In this document: positions 10,714-21,188 of the stretch, in pieces
Position numbering within the stretch: the first letter of the stretch is position 1
Layout of the letters: each line of letters begins with the position of its first letter
NCBI RefSeq assembly: GCF_000516985.1
Contig: NW_006917100.1
Coordinates: forward strand, 349,479-413,478
DNA from: Pestalotiopsis fici W106-1
Lineage: Eukaryota > Ascomycota > Sordariomycetes > Amphisphaeriales > Sporocadaceae
Direction of reading: 5' to 3'
Length of the DNA stretch: 64,000 nucleotides
The notes under the pieces: model-generated
The model's database searches: none
Seen by the model: the letters and a program-made list of their open reading frames with translations, nothing else
What the model was told of the DNA's origin: nothing
Program-made: the position numbers and the translations under genes

Positions 10714-11721
10714 TCATGCCAGCAATGATTGTGCCGCAAAGTCGACCTCCTCAGCAGTTCCGCAGATCAAACCACCCCGCTCGTCTGTGTCTTTGGACGA
10801 CTTGGAGAGAATATCGCTCCCGTCGACAGGGTCGACAGCCTTGCCACCAGCGCACTCCACAATGAGAGCCAACGGAAAGAGTTCGTAGAGGCGGCGCAGC
10901 TTGGCCTTGCTGGCCGCAGTGACGGGCGAGACGTATAAGCCGTGACTCTTGACGAGGGCATGGACAACGTCGGGCACGAGGCCACCGCTGTATCGCAGCG
11001 TGTACTTGTTGGAGATGTAGTGGTTGACCAGCGCGGCGTACTTGCTGTCTTCGGCGGCCGCACGTAGGTTGGCTGGAGCAAAGTAACGCGTCTTGAAGGG
11101 CGGTGATGCCTGGAGGCGCACGCTTTCTCGAATCACCTGGCAGTCCTGAACGCCTTGCTCGCCCACACCAACCTCGATACAGACTCCCTCTGCTCCTGGC
11201 ACCCGCAGTGCAATGATGGCTGTCGTACGAGGACCGTATACGCCTAATACGGCCGCGACTTGTCGAGTTGCTGGCGCCTGGTGCAGAGCACTTAGACCCT
11301 CCCAGATGCCGATAATGGTGCCAACGGACCAATTGGGGGCAATGATGGAGCTTCCGTCCAGGGGGTCAAAGGCAAAGGTGTACTGCTCGCCGGCAGAAGC
11401 GGCAGTGGCATCCTCGCCCTCACGGGTTGATCGCTCAACTGGCTCCTCCTCGCTGCTCGCGGTGACGACGGCGGGGCACTTGGCCGCGGCCGCACGGACA
11501 ATGTTCTCGGCCGCGACATCGACGTTGAGCTGGTCATCACCAAAGGCGTTGGCGCTGCCGGCCAGCGCGACCTGGTGCGAGGACCGCAGCGACTTTGCAA
11601 TGGCGGCAATGCCGTCCACAATGGCGGGCAGCACCGAGGAACATAATGCCTCGTATGAGCCCGCTGGAACCTTGGACCGGAGAAGGGACTCTAGGCCCGC
11701 TGGTGGAGAAGTGCCTGACAT
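10714..11721 (-). CDS. Sedoheptulose-1,7-bisphosphatase (plant-type FBPase-fold)
   Basis: An uninterrupted frame from ATG 11721 encodes 335 residues starting MSGTSPPAGLESLL; upstream in-frame codons include only a TTG. The metal/phosphate-binding motif FDPLDGSS lies at residues 118-125, followed by NWSVGTIIGIW, and GGLVPDVVHALVK and VECAGGKAVDP segments lie near the C-terminus. This pattern fits the sedoheptulose-1,7-bisphosphatase branch of the FBPase family, known from chloroplasts and also present in many fungi. The reaction is removal of the 1-phosphate from sedoheptulose-1,7-bisphosphate (or fructose-1,6-bisphosphate), feeding the non-oxidative pentose phosphate pathway. There is no transit peptide, so the cytosol is expected. 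Substrate preference between the two sugars cannot be decided from sequence. Confidence 0.85.
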   Translation of the reverse strand: MSGTSPPAGLESLLRSKVPAGSYEALCSSVLPAIVDGIAAIAKSLRSSHQVALAGSANAFGDDQLNVDVAAENIVRAAAAKCPAVVTASSEEEPVERSTREGEDATAASAGEQYTFAFDPLDGSSIIAPNWSVGTIIGIWEGLSALHQAPATRQVAAVLGVYGPRTTAIIALRVPGAEGVCIEVGVGEQGVQDCQVIRESVRLQASPPFKTRYFAPANLRAAAEDSKYAALVNHYISNKYTLRYSGGLVPDVVHALVKSHGLYVSPVTAASKAKLRRLYELFPLALIVECAGGKAVDPVDGSDILSKSSKDTDERGGLICGTAEEVDFAAQSLLA

Positions 11722-12483
11722 TTTTTTAATTGCCGCAACTCGGTTTGGAGCGTACTTGAACAAAGAGTATAAGCAGCGAAGTTGACAATGTTAGTCTTGT
11801 CAAAGGTGAATGGATTTTATTTTATTTCCAAGTGTCTGCCGTCTTTTGAGCCAATGATGAAAGAGGGAAGAGCTGCATTTGGCAATCCAACTAGTGAGGG
11901 TCCAGGGCTGAGAAATGACGTTACTCGACGCTATTTAAATTGGGTACAAAGGACGACGATCTTGTGGTATTTTTGTGTACACTTTTACCAAGTTTCATGA
12001 ATAAATCAATTTCACTTCTGCCAAGTACAAGTTTCAATAGGAATGTCGTTTACGTGTCATATCAAGTGTTGTAACATGTTGACTTCTTACCATTCTCGTG
12101 CTGCCGTTAAGCCAGCAGCAGTCATTAATCATAGGTCAACAAAAGTTGGATTATTCTTCCCAGTTGACAGAAGGTGCCAGAGATATGAACGTCAAAGTGA
12201 AGAATGCCTTCCTCTTGTAGTATAGGTGCCGTTCTTGACTTGAAGTGTCGTTTGTGTTAATCGCAGTTTCTCCATAGGTACCTTCTCACTGGACACAGAC
12301 TCCATTTTCAACCTTGGGCAGTGAACCGAGCAACAACTGATCTTCAAGCTGCACCTCCATGATTCTTGGATACTTTTATATTCAAGCTTTGCAAATTATC
12401 TCCTTATCGGAGAGATCACTGCCCCTCTAGTCAATATTTATTCAGACAAGCCCACTACAACGCTCCGACACAACTAGTAAATA
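11722..12483. other. Intergenic, divergent promoters of SBPase and F-box genes
   Basis: This 762-base stretch lies between two divergent start codons. It is AT-rich with short open frames only; I see no repeat or clear site. Confidence 0.5.
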
Positions 12484-13626
12484 ATGTTTCATCGGGACAA
12501 CATCGATGCCAGCCCCCTCGAGTCACTCCCCGTGGAGCTATTGTTGATGATAGTGTACGAATTCAACAACCCGCGCGATATTTTTTCCTTGATGAGATCA
12601 TCTCGCCGGCTACATGTCGTCTACCGGGCGCACATGCCCGAGTTTGTCAAACACTTCATGATCCTCTTGGTCGGCGAAGACCTCTACAAGATTGGTATAA
12701 TGGCAGTGGAATCACGCTACGTGCTTCCAGGGAATCACGAGAGCCTTGCAGCATTCTTTCAAAACCACGTCCACCACCGAGACCTCGACAGGAGTATGTA
12801 CACATGGGCCATTTATCGCGAACTAAAGTCCTTGAACAAGAAGGTTGTCAAACTAAAAGGACGCGCCCAGCATTGGATACCCATCTACTTGGGTTTCTTT
12901 GGCCTTGGTGGAATTGAAGTCGAGGAAGAATCGCTGACCGAGCACAATCGAAAATTGAGAGGCTACTACATGGTGGGAACGGCACGAAACCTATTCAACA
13001 TCCCCAGCATGAGAGATCGCAGCGAGCTTGATGCCTTGGGACTAGGCCCCTGGATCGAGAGGTTCTAGGGAAACTTTTCGCCCGGAGAGAGAAAAGTGGC
13101 GACATGCGGCGTGGCGCTTTGGCTTCACTTGAATTGTTTCGAGTACGTGTTTAAAGATGCAAATCTGCTGTGCGACAGAATTTGGGCCGCCAGAGGACCA
13201 CCAGATGCAGACTTCATTGCCCACACAAGCTCAATTGGATTGGAGGCCTTGTGGCAATTCAGAGACGGAAAGGGCAGATTCCCGTGGGTTGCGCATCATC
13301 GTGACAGGAAAGCATTATATCCACATGCTCCTGCTTGGCCAGGGTTGGGTCCTCCGGAGATGAACAGCCGGGACACTGAGCCTTACTTTTCAGACGATAC
13401 AAGTTCCATGAATGAGCTCACGCATTCTTGGACAAGTGAGGAATGGATTTCATTCTTTGGGCTGTCAGAAACTCGTGACATAGTCCACCCTCGACTGTTT
13501 GAAATGGTTGGCTCCATCCTGGACGAGGAAAAATTGAACGACCTACGCATAATGCAATCCCAGACACCTGGTAGTTGGTTCCCCCTTTGGCATTCGGTTT
13601 CAACCATATATAAACTCATGGAATAA
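12484..13626 (+). pseudogene. F-box-like protein gene with in-frame TAG (or unspliced intron)
   Basis: An ATG at 12484 opens a frame of 194 codons whose N-terminus (SPLESLPVELLLMIVYEF, then DIFSLMRSSRRLHVVYR) fits an F-box, the Skp1-binding adaptor of SCF ubiquitin ligases. The frame stops at TAG 13066-13068, and the same frame then stays open for another 185 codons to TAA 13624-13626, with protein-like composition. Two explanations fit. One is a premature stop, giving a pseudogene or a shortened protein. The other is a 96-nt intron at 12973-13068 (GTGGGA donor, TTCTAG acceptor), which keeps the frame and removes the stop. The second half has no domain I recognise. Similar fungal F-box proteins usually have 300-450 residues, in favour of a full-length original of about 380. 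Confidence 0.55.
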
Positions 13627-13922
13627 ATAGGCCATGGAAAAGGAGCATCCCACGATGATGGCAAACAATTTCTTTTCATTCAGCTATCGTATTGAAAATT
13701 ATACTTTAAGTTCAATAAAACCTCTCGCCTATTGGAACTGAGGACAAGCTACGTGCACTCGACGTTGCCAATTCTATTGAACACAAAGAATCGCCAATGC
13801 AACCATGAACAAGCCGGTTGACAAAACGAATCATTTTTCAGATGCCTCTTGTACCCATGAGCCCAAGTAGGTTAACCACCTTGGGGCAAAAAAAGCCAAG
13901 GAAGTAGCAAAAATATTGAATT

Positions 13923-14014
13923 GTCGCTTCTGTGGATCGAACACAGTGCCTCCAGATATCGTTCCTGAAGTTTGGAGCTTCAGTCTGGCGCTCTCCCAAG
14001 TGAGCTAAAGCGAC
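13923..14014 (-). tRNA. tRNA-Phe (GAA) with 20-nt intron
   Basis: Read on the minus strand, the acceptor stem GTCGCTT pairs perfectly with AAGCGAC. The D-arm reads TAGCTCACTTGGGAGAGC and the T-arm is CTGTG-TTCGATC-CACAG. The anticodon arm is CCAGA-CTGAAG, then a 20-nt intron, then A-TCTGG. The anticodon is GAA and the intron starts one base 3' of it, the standard nuclear position; it contains CTTCAG, able to pair with the anticodon. Without the intron the tRNA is 72 nt before CCA addition. A run of five T follows a few bases downstream as a Pol III terminator. All features fit a functional gene. Confidence 0.95.
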
Positions 14015-14571
14015 TTTTTCTAGTCAGGTTGATTGTGGACGATTGCACCCGAAGTTGGTCGTCTCGCGGTTCCAAACCACAAACTGCAAGATGCTGGTTG
14101 TGGTGAACTGATACCGCTGAGATTGAAAGCCTTGAGATGCAAGTGAACACTTCCTGATTGATGAATATCGACGTCTTTAATTGGTCCCATGTAGACAGCT
14201 GTCTTTAGCTCTCCATAGTCGTGCAATGATTTTTCGTCTCGTAACCTACCGGCCTGAGTCCGAGATGGAAAATTGGTCATTGTGAAATGGCTTTGTCAGA
14301 ATGGGGGCGGAGTCGAGTCTTGAGAGGGGAAAACGCCGTGGAAGTCCACGGCGCCGGATCGCCGCTCAAAATGGTTTAGCTCACAGTGGGATGTGGGGAC
14401 TTTGCATACACGGACAAGTCGTCGCAACTCCACGGACATGTGATGACTGATGTTGTACGACAAGAACACTGCCGTTATCTGACAAAATTGCTTTTTCGGG
14501 ACGCTTCATGGTCAAAGGGTGGAATTTGAAATCAAGTTCTAGAACGCGCATCAATCGACATGATGGACCTG

Positions 14572-14578
14572 TATATAA
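14572..14578 (+). promoter_or_regulatory. TATA box of the MDR gene
   Basis: TATATAA followed by G lies 128 bases before the ATG at 14706. A palindromic heat-shock-like TTCTAGAA (14538-14545) lies 27 bases upstream of it. Confidence 0.5.
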
Positions 14579-14705
14579 GCTCCAGGTTGACTTTGGATAA
14601 GATGACTTGATGCCAGAGTCCAACAATCATATATGAATATCATCATCATTGAACAACCTAACTTTTGAATTACCTATAAATTTGAATTAAAACTTGCAAT
14701 AAATA

Positions 14706-15761
14706 ATGTCTTCAGTCGAGTCCAACCGCGCAGCCTGGCTTGTGGGCGAGGGCGTTAACCCCCTCGAGGTCCGACCGGGACCTGACCAGACCAAGCCAGA
14801 GGCAGGCGAAGTTATTATCAAAGTAGCAGCAGTTGCCATCAACCCATCCGAGCCGATTGTGCAAGACAAGCCTGTGATACCTCTGGCCTACCCACACGTT
14901 CTGGGCAGCGACATTGCCGGCACCGTCGCCAAGGTCGGCTCAGGCGTCACCCGCTTCCAGGTTGGCGATCGCGTCATTGGGCACTGTCTGGGTCTCGTGC
15001 ACGGCGGCGCCCGGCATGGAGGTTTCCAGGAGTACACCGCCTGTCTCGAGGCCGGCGTGGCAAAGATCCCCGACAGCCTGTCGTTTGAGCAAGCCGCTGT
15101 GCTGCCCCTCAGCATCTCGACGAGCTCCGTTGCGCTGTACGAGCACCTGAAGCTGCGCGAGCCCGCCGTTGAGCTCGGCGGACAGAAAACGGGCAATGAA
15201 GCCGTGCTCATCTGGGGCGGCGCCACGTCGATTGGGTGCTCGGCCATCCAGCTCGCCGTTGCCTCGGGCTACAAGGTCGTGACCACGGCCAGCACCAAGA
15301 ACCACGGCTTTGTGCGGTCACTAGTCGCAACCGGCGCCGAGGACGTGACCGTCTTTGACTATGCCGACGCCGATATCACGACCAGGATTATTTCCCACTT
15401 CAAGGACGCCGGACTGGCGTTTGCCGGCGCGTACGACTGCATCAGCAAACCAGATACGGTGCGCGTGTGCGCCGACGTGGCGGCCACATTTGGCTCCAAG
15501 CTCGTATCTGTCGTCTTGTTTGGCGTCGAGAGCCCCCGTCCAGATGTCGAGGTGCCCACCGTGTGGTCCACCAATGCCGTGCTGACCCCCGAGGGCAGCG
15601 GGCGCGTCTGGGAAAAGTTCGTGCCCGGGGCGCTGATCAGCGGGACGCTCAAGGCCAAGCCGGAGCCGCAGGTTGTGGGTAAAGGTCTGGGGCAGATTCA
15701 GGATGCGATGAATACGTATAAAAAGGGCGTCAGTGCGACGAAGATTGTTGTCACTTTGTGA
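14706..15761 (+). CDS. MDR-family oxidoreductase (zinc-free alcohol dehydrogenase/enoyl-reductase type)
   Basis: A single exon encodes 351 residues from ATG 14706. The N-terminal GroES-like domain contains VLGSDIAGTVAKVGSGVTRFQVGD. The C-terminal Rossmann domain has the nucleotide-binding run LIWGGATSIGCSAIQLA with the expected glycines. The zinc ligands of classical alcohol dehydrogenases are absent, so this is the quinone-oxidoreductase/trans-enoyl-reductase (ToxD-like) branch that uses NADPH. Members often act as stand-alone enoyl reductases or reduce reactive enones. No polyketide synthase is near, so a housekeeping or detoxification role is more likely; this is inference. There is no signal peptide, so the cytosol is expected. 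Confidence 0.88.
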   Translation: MSSVESNRAAWLVGEGVNPLEVRPGPDQTKPEAGEVIIKVAAVAINPSEPIVQDKPVIPLAYPHVLGSDIAGTVAKVGSGVTRFQVGDRVIGHCLGLVHGGARHGGFQEYTACLEAGVAKIPDSLSFEQAAVLPLSISTSSVALYEHLKLREPAVELGGQKTGNEAVLIWGGATSIGCSAIQLAVASGYKVVTTASTKNHGFVRSLVATGAEDVTVFDYADADITTRIISHFKDAGLAFAGAYDCISKPDTVRVCADVAATFGSKLVSVVLFGVESPRPDVEVPTVWSTNAVLTPEGSGRVWEKFVPGALISGTLKAKPEPQVVGKGLGQIQDAMNTYKKGVSATKIVVTL

Positions 15762-16969
15762 TTTGGAGGATGCATTATTGGGATGAACGTTTTGCTATAG
15801 ACACTTTTTGAATTGATTCAGTTTAACAATGGGAGCGTCTGCGGCAGAAAGCAGTGAATACAATGACTGCGAAACAGCTGCAATTGCGTCTTTACCTAGA
15901 AATCTCTTCATCGACTTGTTGATCTAAAGTGACGAATTGGACTGTTGATGGAATAAGGTGTTTCGGACCCTATACAAATGTCATGAGACCATTGCACAAT
16001 GCCGCAGAGTTCATCATTTTGTCACCATCATGAAGGTTTTTGGTGATGCGTCGACGAGTATGAAGAATAGGTCAGGCGCACGCTGACTTGACTCGGCTGC
16101 AGGGGGACGCGATGAACCTCGGCTGAAATAGTGGATCGAGACTCAGACCCTTTGTCGCGTGCTAATCTTTAAGATTGGCCATGCAAATGCAAATGCCGTC
16201 TTGGGTTTGGGATAGGACGGAAGCCCTTTATTTCTCCAAGTTTTCTCCAAGAAAATAAATGACATCAGTTCTCCAAAAGCTGGGGAATCTGGGGGGAGGG
16301 ACCGAACAGCCAGGGCGTCAATCACATGCTTAAAGTTCCCGTCTAACGTAACAAATCGAACCCTTCAGAAAATGGACCGAACACATGACACGACTCGAGC
16401 CATAACCCGAGCGAGTTTCGTTACGGGGATTGGAGACCAGCAAGCACAAGGTCCCACCTCATTCACAGCCCGTCCGTCTCCCCCACAAACAGTGGAATGG
16501 ATACCCCCGGGGAAAGACTCCAGGCTTGCCAGGTGCGCTAATGTAAGCACGGCGTCCTAGGCGGATGCTAGTGGTGATCCTCGCTGTAGGAATGCGCTGT
16601 AGAGCCACTTTATCGTTGCCAATTCGGCGCCGCTGACTGGTGCTTCTCTTTGGTAGTATCCCTAATCTTTCGGTGCTCTGACGACGGGTCAACGAGCCAC
16701 AAGCCCACACCCCAGCACTGGCACTGGACTGGACTGGAGCTCTTCTCTCACATGTGATTCTAAAATGATGCCGACCTAACGAGCTCGGGTCAGCTCTTCT
16801 TTTTTAAGAATGCCATGACATCCGGCATTTCTGGCCCTTTTTCATTGTGGATTTGTATTTCTCTGACCTTTGTTGAACTAAACTTCTTCTTCTCGATACC
16901 ATTTCTTCTTATTCTTGTGCATACATCCAACCATTATTATACATACATAGATTGGATACCGGCGAAACC
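15762..16969. other. Intergenic, upstream of cytochrome b5-ACAD gene
   Basis: This 1.2-kb stretch holds the 3' flank of the MDR gene and the promoter of the fusion gene. The last 170 bases are pyrimidine-rich (TTCTTCT-type runs), usual for fungal transcription starts. No supported gene is present. Confidence 0.5.
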
Positions 16970-18754
16970 ATGTCCCAGACTTTCAAGGCCAGCGACGTTG
17001 CGTCGCATAACAAGCCGGACTCGTTGTACATTATTGTTGACGAGGACGTCTACGATGTCACCAAGTTCCAAGATGAGCACCCTGGTATGTATATGCATCA
17101 ATGTCAGCATATACTAATCTACATTCCAAAATTGCTAACAACACATCTTCTCTCCTACCAGGCGGCAAAAAGATCCTGCAAAAAGTCGGCGGCAAAGATG
17201 CCTCCAAGCAGTTCTGGAAGTACCACAACGAGGCTATCCTAAAGAAGTACAAGTCTTCGCTGCAGGTCGGCTCGCTCGACACGAAAAAGAAGGTTGAGGA
17301 ACCTGCCAAGCCAGATCCCGCTGTTGCAGCACCCAAAGCTACACCCGCCGCATCCAAGGCTGTTGCAAATGCCAACCAGGAAGAAACCGAGGCCCTGGAA
17401 CCTTATGGCGACCAGATCCCCTTTGCAGACCCCAGCTGGTACCAAAACGTACGTCTTATACAAACCGCTTTCACATGCAAGAAGCTTTGTATTTATATAT
17501 ATTGACTTGGCACAACAGTATCACTCTCCCTACTTCAACGAGTCGCACGCTGCCCTGCGAGCCGAGATCCGCGAATGGATCGAGACCGCCATCGAGCCCA
17601 ATGTCACAGAATGGGACGAGAAGAAGGAGGTGCCACGGGAGATCTTCCTCGAGATGGGTCGCCGTGGCTACCTTGCCGGTCTTCTGGGCGTGCACTACCC
17701 CGTCGAGTACACCAAGAACTCGGTCAAGGCCGTGCCACCGGAGCAGTGGGATCTCTTCCACGAGATGATTGTCACAGATGAACTGTCCCGCGTAGGCAGC
17801 GGCGGTTTCGTCTGGAACATGATTGGTGGCTACGGCATTGGTGGCCCGCCCTTGATCAAGTTTGGCAAGAAGGCGCTCAAGGACCGCATCATGCCCGGCA
17901 TCCTTTCGGGTGAGAAGCGGATATGTCTTGCCATTACCGAGCCCGACGCCGGCTCTGACGTTGCCAACTTGGGCTGCGAGGCCAAGCTCAGCGAGGACGG
18001 CAAGCACTACATTGTCAATGGCGAGAAGAAGTGGATCACCAACGGTATCTGGTGTGACTACTTCACCACGGCTGTGCGCACCTCGGACAAGGGCATGAAC
18101 GGCGTGACCCTGCTCCTCATTGAGCGCGACTTTGGCGGTGTCAGCACGCGCCGCATGGACTGCCAGGGTGTCTGGTCGTCGGGTACGACCTACATCACCT
18201 TTGAGGACGTCAAGGTCCCCGTCGAGAACGTGCTCGGCAAGGAGAACCAGGGCTTCAAGGTCATCATGACCAACTTCAACCACGAGCGCATGGGTATCAT
18301 CATCCAATGCCTGCGCTTCAGCCGTGTCTGCTACGAGGAGTCGGTCAAGTACGCCAACAAGCGCCGCACCTTTGGCAAGAAGCTCATTGACCACCCCGTC
18401 ATCCGCATGAAGCTCGCCCACATGGCCCGCCAGATCGAGGCCTCGTACAACTGGCTCGAGAACCTCATCTTCCAGTGCCAGAAGATGGGCGAGACCGAGG
18501 CCATGCTGCGCCTCGGTGGACCCATTGCCGGCCTCAAGGCCCAATCCACCCTCACCTTTGAATTCTGCGCCCGTGAGGCCAGTCAAATCTTTGGTGGTCT
18601 CTCGTACTCGAGAGGTGGCCAGGGCGGCAAGGTCGAGAGACTGTACCGTGATGTGCGCGCTTACGCCATCCCCGGCGGTAGCGAGGAGATCATGCTCGAC
18701 CTCAGCATGAGACAGAGCTTGAGGGTAGCCAAGATGACGGGCATGAAGTTGTAG
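16970..18754 (+). CDS. Cytochrome b5 / acyl-CoA dehydrogenase fusion
   Basis: Three exons (16970-17084, 17162-17448, 17519-18754) encode 545 residues. Residues 1-75 form a cytochrome b5 domain with the haem ligand H37 in HPGG and a second candidate at H60. An Ala/Lys/Pro-rich linker follows (about 85-115). From about residue 135 a complete acyl-CoA dehydrogenase follows, with the flavin-binding CLAITEPDAGSDVA and WITNG segments and the KRRTFGKKL segment. The position of the usual catalytic Glu reads Gly (IPGGSEEI, G520), while a Glu in the helix-G NHERMG segment (E390) can serve as base, as in long-chain and isovaleryl-CoA dehydrogenases. The protein probably oxidises an acyl-CoA at the alpha-beta position with FAD; the b5 domain may take or give electrons. 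There is no obvious targeting peptide and the C-terminus MTGMKL is not a peroxisomal SKL. Fusions of this type are widespread in Pezizomycotina. Confidence 0.93.
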
Positions 18755-20307
18755 GGTCGAGTGGTTTGACGAAGTGATGAATAGGATTACCGATTAAAGA
18801 ATACCTTCCTGTTATATATTTAGTCTCAAAACTTTCTTTTTGTATTAATCCAGACACATTCATGTCTTGTAATCTGATTACTTCCTTTGTGCCTAGGTAA
18901 CAAAAGTATGCCACTGAAATTACACAAAACGGTGTGTTTTCGTTTGTCAGGGATGAGAACTCTGAAGTGTCTTAGGTAGAATAAGCTTGACTCCTTGATA
19001 CATACTGATCCTTTGGTTGCAAGACTTGATGAAGAGGCATTGCTCCGTGATCACCCTTACTATATTGGAATACGATTGGTGGTTCATCAACCCAAAACTA
19101 TCGTACTGCGGCTAGCAATATTCACACCTAGAATCGCTTCCTTTGAATTTTCTCTTTCCCTTTTCCTCCAGAAGAAATGAAATTAAAAGGAAATATCCGT
19201 ATCATTATTCAATCTAAATCTGAGAGCAGATCAGACATAAATAAATATGGGACGTTTGGCAGATTGGATAAATTGAACACTCAACCAAACTTCTCGAATT
19301 CAATCTTCATTAAGAGAGAGGCAATTGCCCGAACCGTTATGCTTACGATTATCCCGATGGTGAGTAGTGAATCGTGTCGCATAGCATAATCCAGGCTCTC
19401 TGAATCTCAATTAATTTCAATATTGTTTTCAGCAATGCTTGAATTACAACACCAAAGGACAAGCATTTTCGATCGATTTCAACTTCGAAGAAGGCACGCT
19501 GTTGAAAAGATGTAGATGCGATTATGTAATTCGAAATTCATACGGTACATTTTAAACGCACTTGCCATCTTGGGATGAAAGTGAAGCTTTTGTGAGACAA
19601 AATCTGCCTTTTACTCTGCAATTTTAACACTCACCAAAGCGATGCGACACTTCGCCACGTGGGCAGGTGGGAGCATATATAGGCTATTCTTTAGGTACAT
19701 TACTCTTCACTGCAATTTTAACCCTCACAAAGGCCATGCAACACCTTGCACACAGACAGGTGGGGAGCAGATTGCGATAAGCCTATAAGAATGATCTCTC
19801 ACAATACAGAAAACAATCCAATTAGACAGCTCATATGTGGCCCATCACAGCCATCGCCTAAATTCCTTTCACTGCAATTTTAACCCTCTTAAAGGGTAGC
19901 TTGACCTGCGCTACCTTGGTCGGCATCCAGACTCATATATTCAGGATCATAATGCCTCGCTTATTATTACTTAGCCAGCCGCCACAAATATACGAATTGA
20001 TGTAGTTTCAACTTCGCAGTTGCATCAACGTTCAATGTGCACAAGTACAACCAATGTGGTAAACGATTCACCGCTCGATACGACTGCGTTAGGGCATATT
20101 TCAAAGTTGATATTCCAACCCCCCCAAGGCTTTTCAACTCTCTTCATTATAGGCGATCTTATTGTCTAGCATGTCATGTCTTGAACTCAGGATCTTTAGG
20201 ATCTTGCACGCCCCTAGCACAGGTGTTCTTATTAGGAGTTGACATTAAAAGCTCGTCCGATTATAGCCCGTCTAGAAATACACTCTTCTTCCAAAAAGAC
20301 GTCTCCA
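18755..20307. other. Tail-to-tail intergenic region with a three-copy repeat
   Basis: This 1.55-kb region lies between two convergent genes. It is AT-rich in 19000-19560 and then carries three copies of a TGCAATTTTAAC-core repeat (listed separately). Open frames are short and unrecognised. Confidence 0.5.
19614..19888 (+). repeat. Three-copy interspersed repeat, core TGCAATTTTAACMCTC
   Basis: The core starts at 19617, 19711 and 19873. Copies one and two are similar over about 60 bases, continuing through AAAG, a RTGCRACA segment and GCAGGTGGG or ACAGGTGGGG, and lie 94 bases apart. Copy three shares only the first 25 bases or so. The repeats sit between convergent genes and do not belong to either coding region. 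Confidence 0.6.
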
Positions 20308-21188
20308 TTACATCTTAATGTCGAAACTAGTACCGCAACCACAGCTACTCGACGCCGCAGGGTTATCCACAATCTTGAACTGGCTACCAATGAGCTCCAT
20401 GGTAAAGTCGAGCTTGGAGCCCTTTAGCAAGTCCAGACTGGGGACATCAAGCACAATCTTGGGCGCCGTAGCCAGGGCCTCCTCACTCCCTTCTTCCACC
20501 GGTGCGTCGTCTTTGGCAAAGGCAAAAATGGTATCATCCTCGGTGAGTTCTTGTTGCAGAGAGTCGGTACTCGTGGTAGTCGTCGTCGAAGGCGCCATTT
20601 CGGCTTCGGCCTCGGGGGACGGCTCGTCGGGTATCGAGGCTTCGGACGAAGGGGCCAGCGACTGTGGTAACGTTACCAGACCCATTCGGTACTGGAAGCC
20701 GTGGCAGCCGCCGGATTCTACTTGTATGCGCAGGGCGAGATATGGGTTCTCATCTTTTTCCATGATTTTCGTGAGGCGCTGTTGAAAAATACTTGTAAGA
20801 AACGAGTGTTGTGATTCCAAGTAGACCAGAGAAACCTTACCTGAGCTGCACGCGGCGTGATCTCCAGCATCATTTCCTTGCCCTCCTCGTCCACCTGTGG
20901 ATTACGAATCGCCTGGGTCCTCCGCCGGGAGCTCGTACTGCTAAAGGCGCGCCGGGCAAAGGACCGCGACGAAGCACTTTCGAGTGAGGCATGGTGTCGG
21001 ACGGCACGGTGGTGAACGGAAGGGTTGCTGCTCCTGGGGTGTTGTACAGTTGTGACTGTTCGGAGATGTCGGATCTGCTGCTGTCGTGGGAGGAAGACCT
21101 CGAGAATGGAGGAGCTTTGGCGGGCGCCGGCAGAGAGCTGCACAAACAGCCTGGCGGCCGAGGGAGGGTTTATACAGCGAGGCGGCAT
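20308..21188 (-). CDS. isa2: Mitochondrial iron-sulfur assembly protein Isa2-like
   Basis: Two exons (21188-20841 and 20778-20308) encode 272 residues; the 62-nt intron begins GTAAGG and ends CAACAG. The first 90 residues are rich in Arg, Ser and Ala with almost no acidic residues, as in a mitochondrial presequence. The A-type carrier core contains GGCHGFQYRMGL (C141) and the C-terminal pair in SCGCG (C262, C264), which together bind iron or a cluster. An acidic insert of about 65 residues (near 160-215) splits the core, usual for fungal Isa2. Isa2 works with Isa1 and Iba57 to make [4Fe-4S] clusters for aconitase and lipoate synthase in the matrix. Confidence 0.9.

Larger units (their letters stand above)
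13627..14705. other. Intergenic with tRNA-Phe and MDR promoter
   Basis: The stretch holds the tRNA-Phe gene (13923-14014, listed separately) and the promoter of the MDR gene. It has a perfect TTCTAGAA inverted pair at 14538-14545 of heat-shock-element form, and a TATATAA box at 14572-14578, about 130 bases before the start codon. The small minus-strand frames at 14020-14280 and 14381-14626 have no recognisable content. Confidence 0.5.

Noticed and set aside
11722..11763. Longer start for the SBPase at 11763
   Set aside because: That codon reads TTG; the first ATG in frame is at 11721.
17471..18586. Minus-strand open frame of 371 codons
   Set aside because: It is the mirror frame of the acyl-CoA dehydrogenase exon, whose codon bias keeps the opposite strand open; it has no domain of its own.
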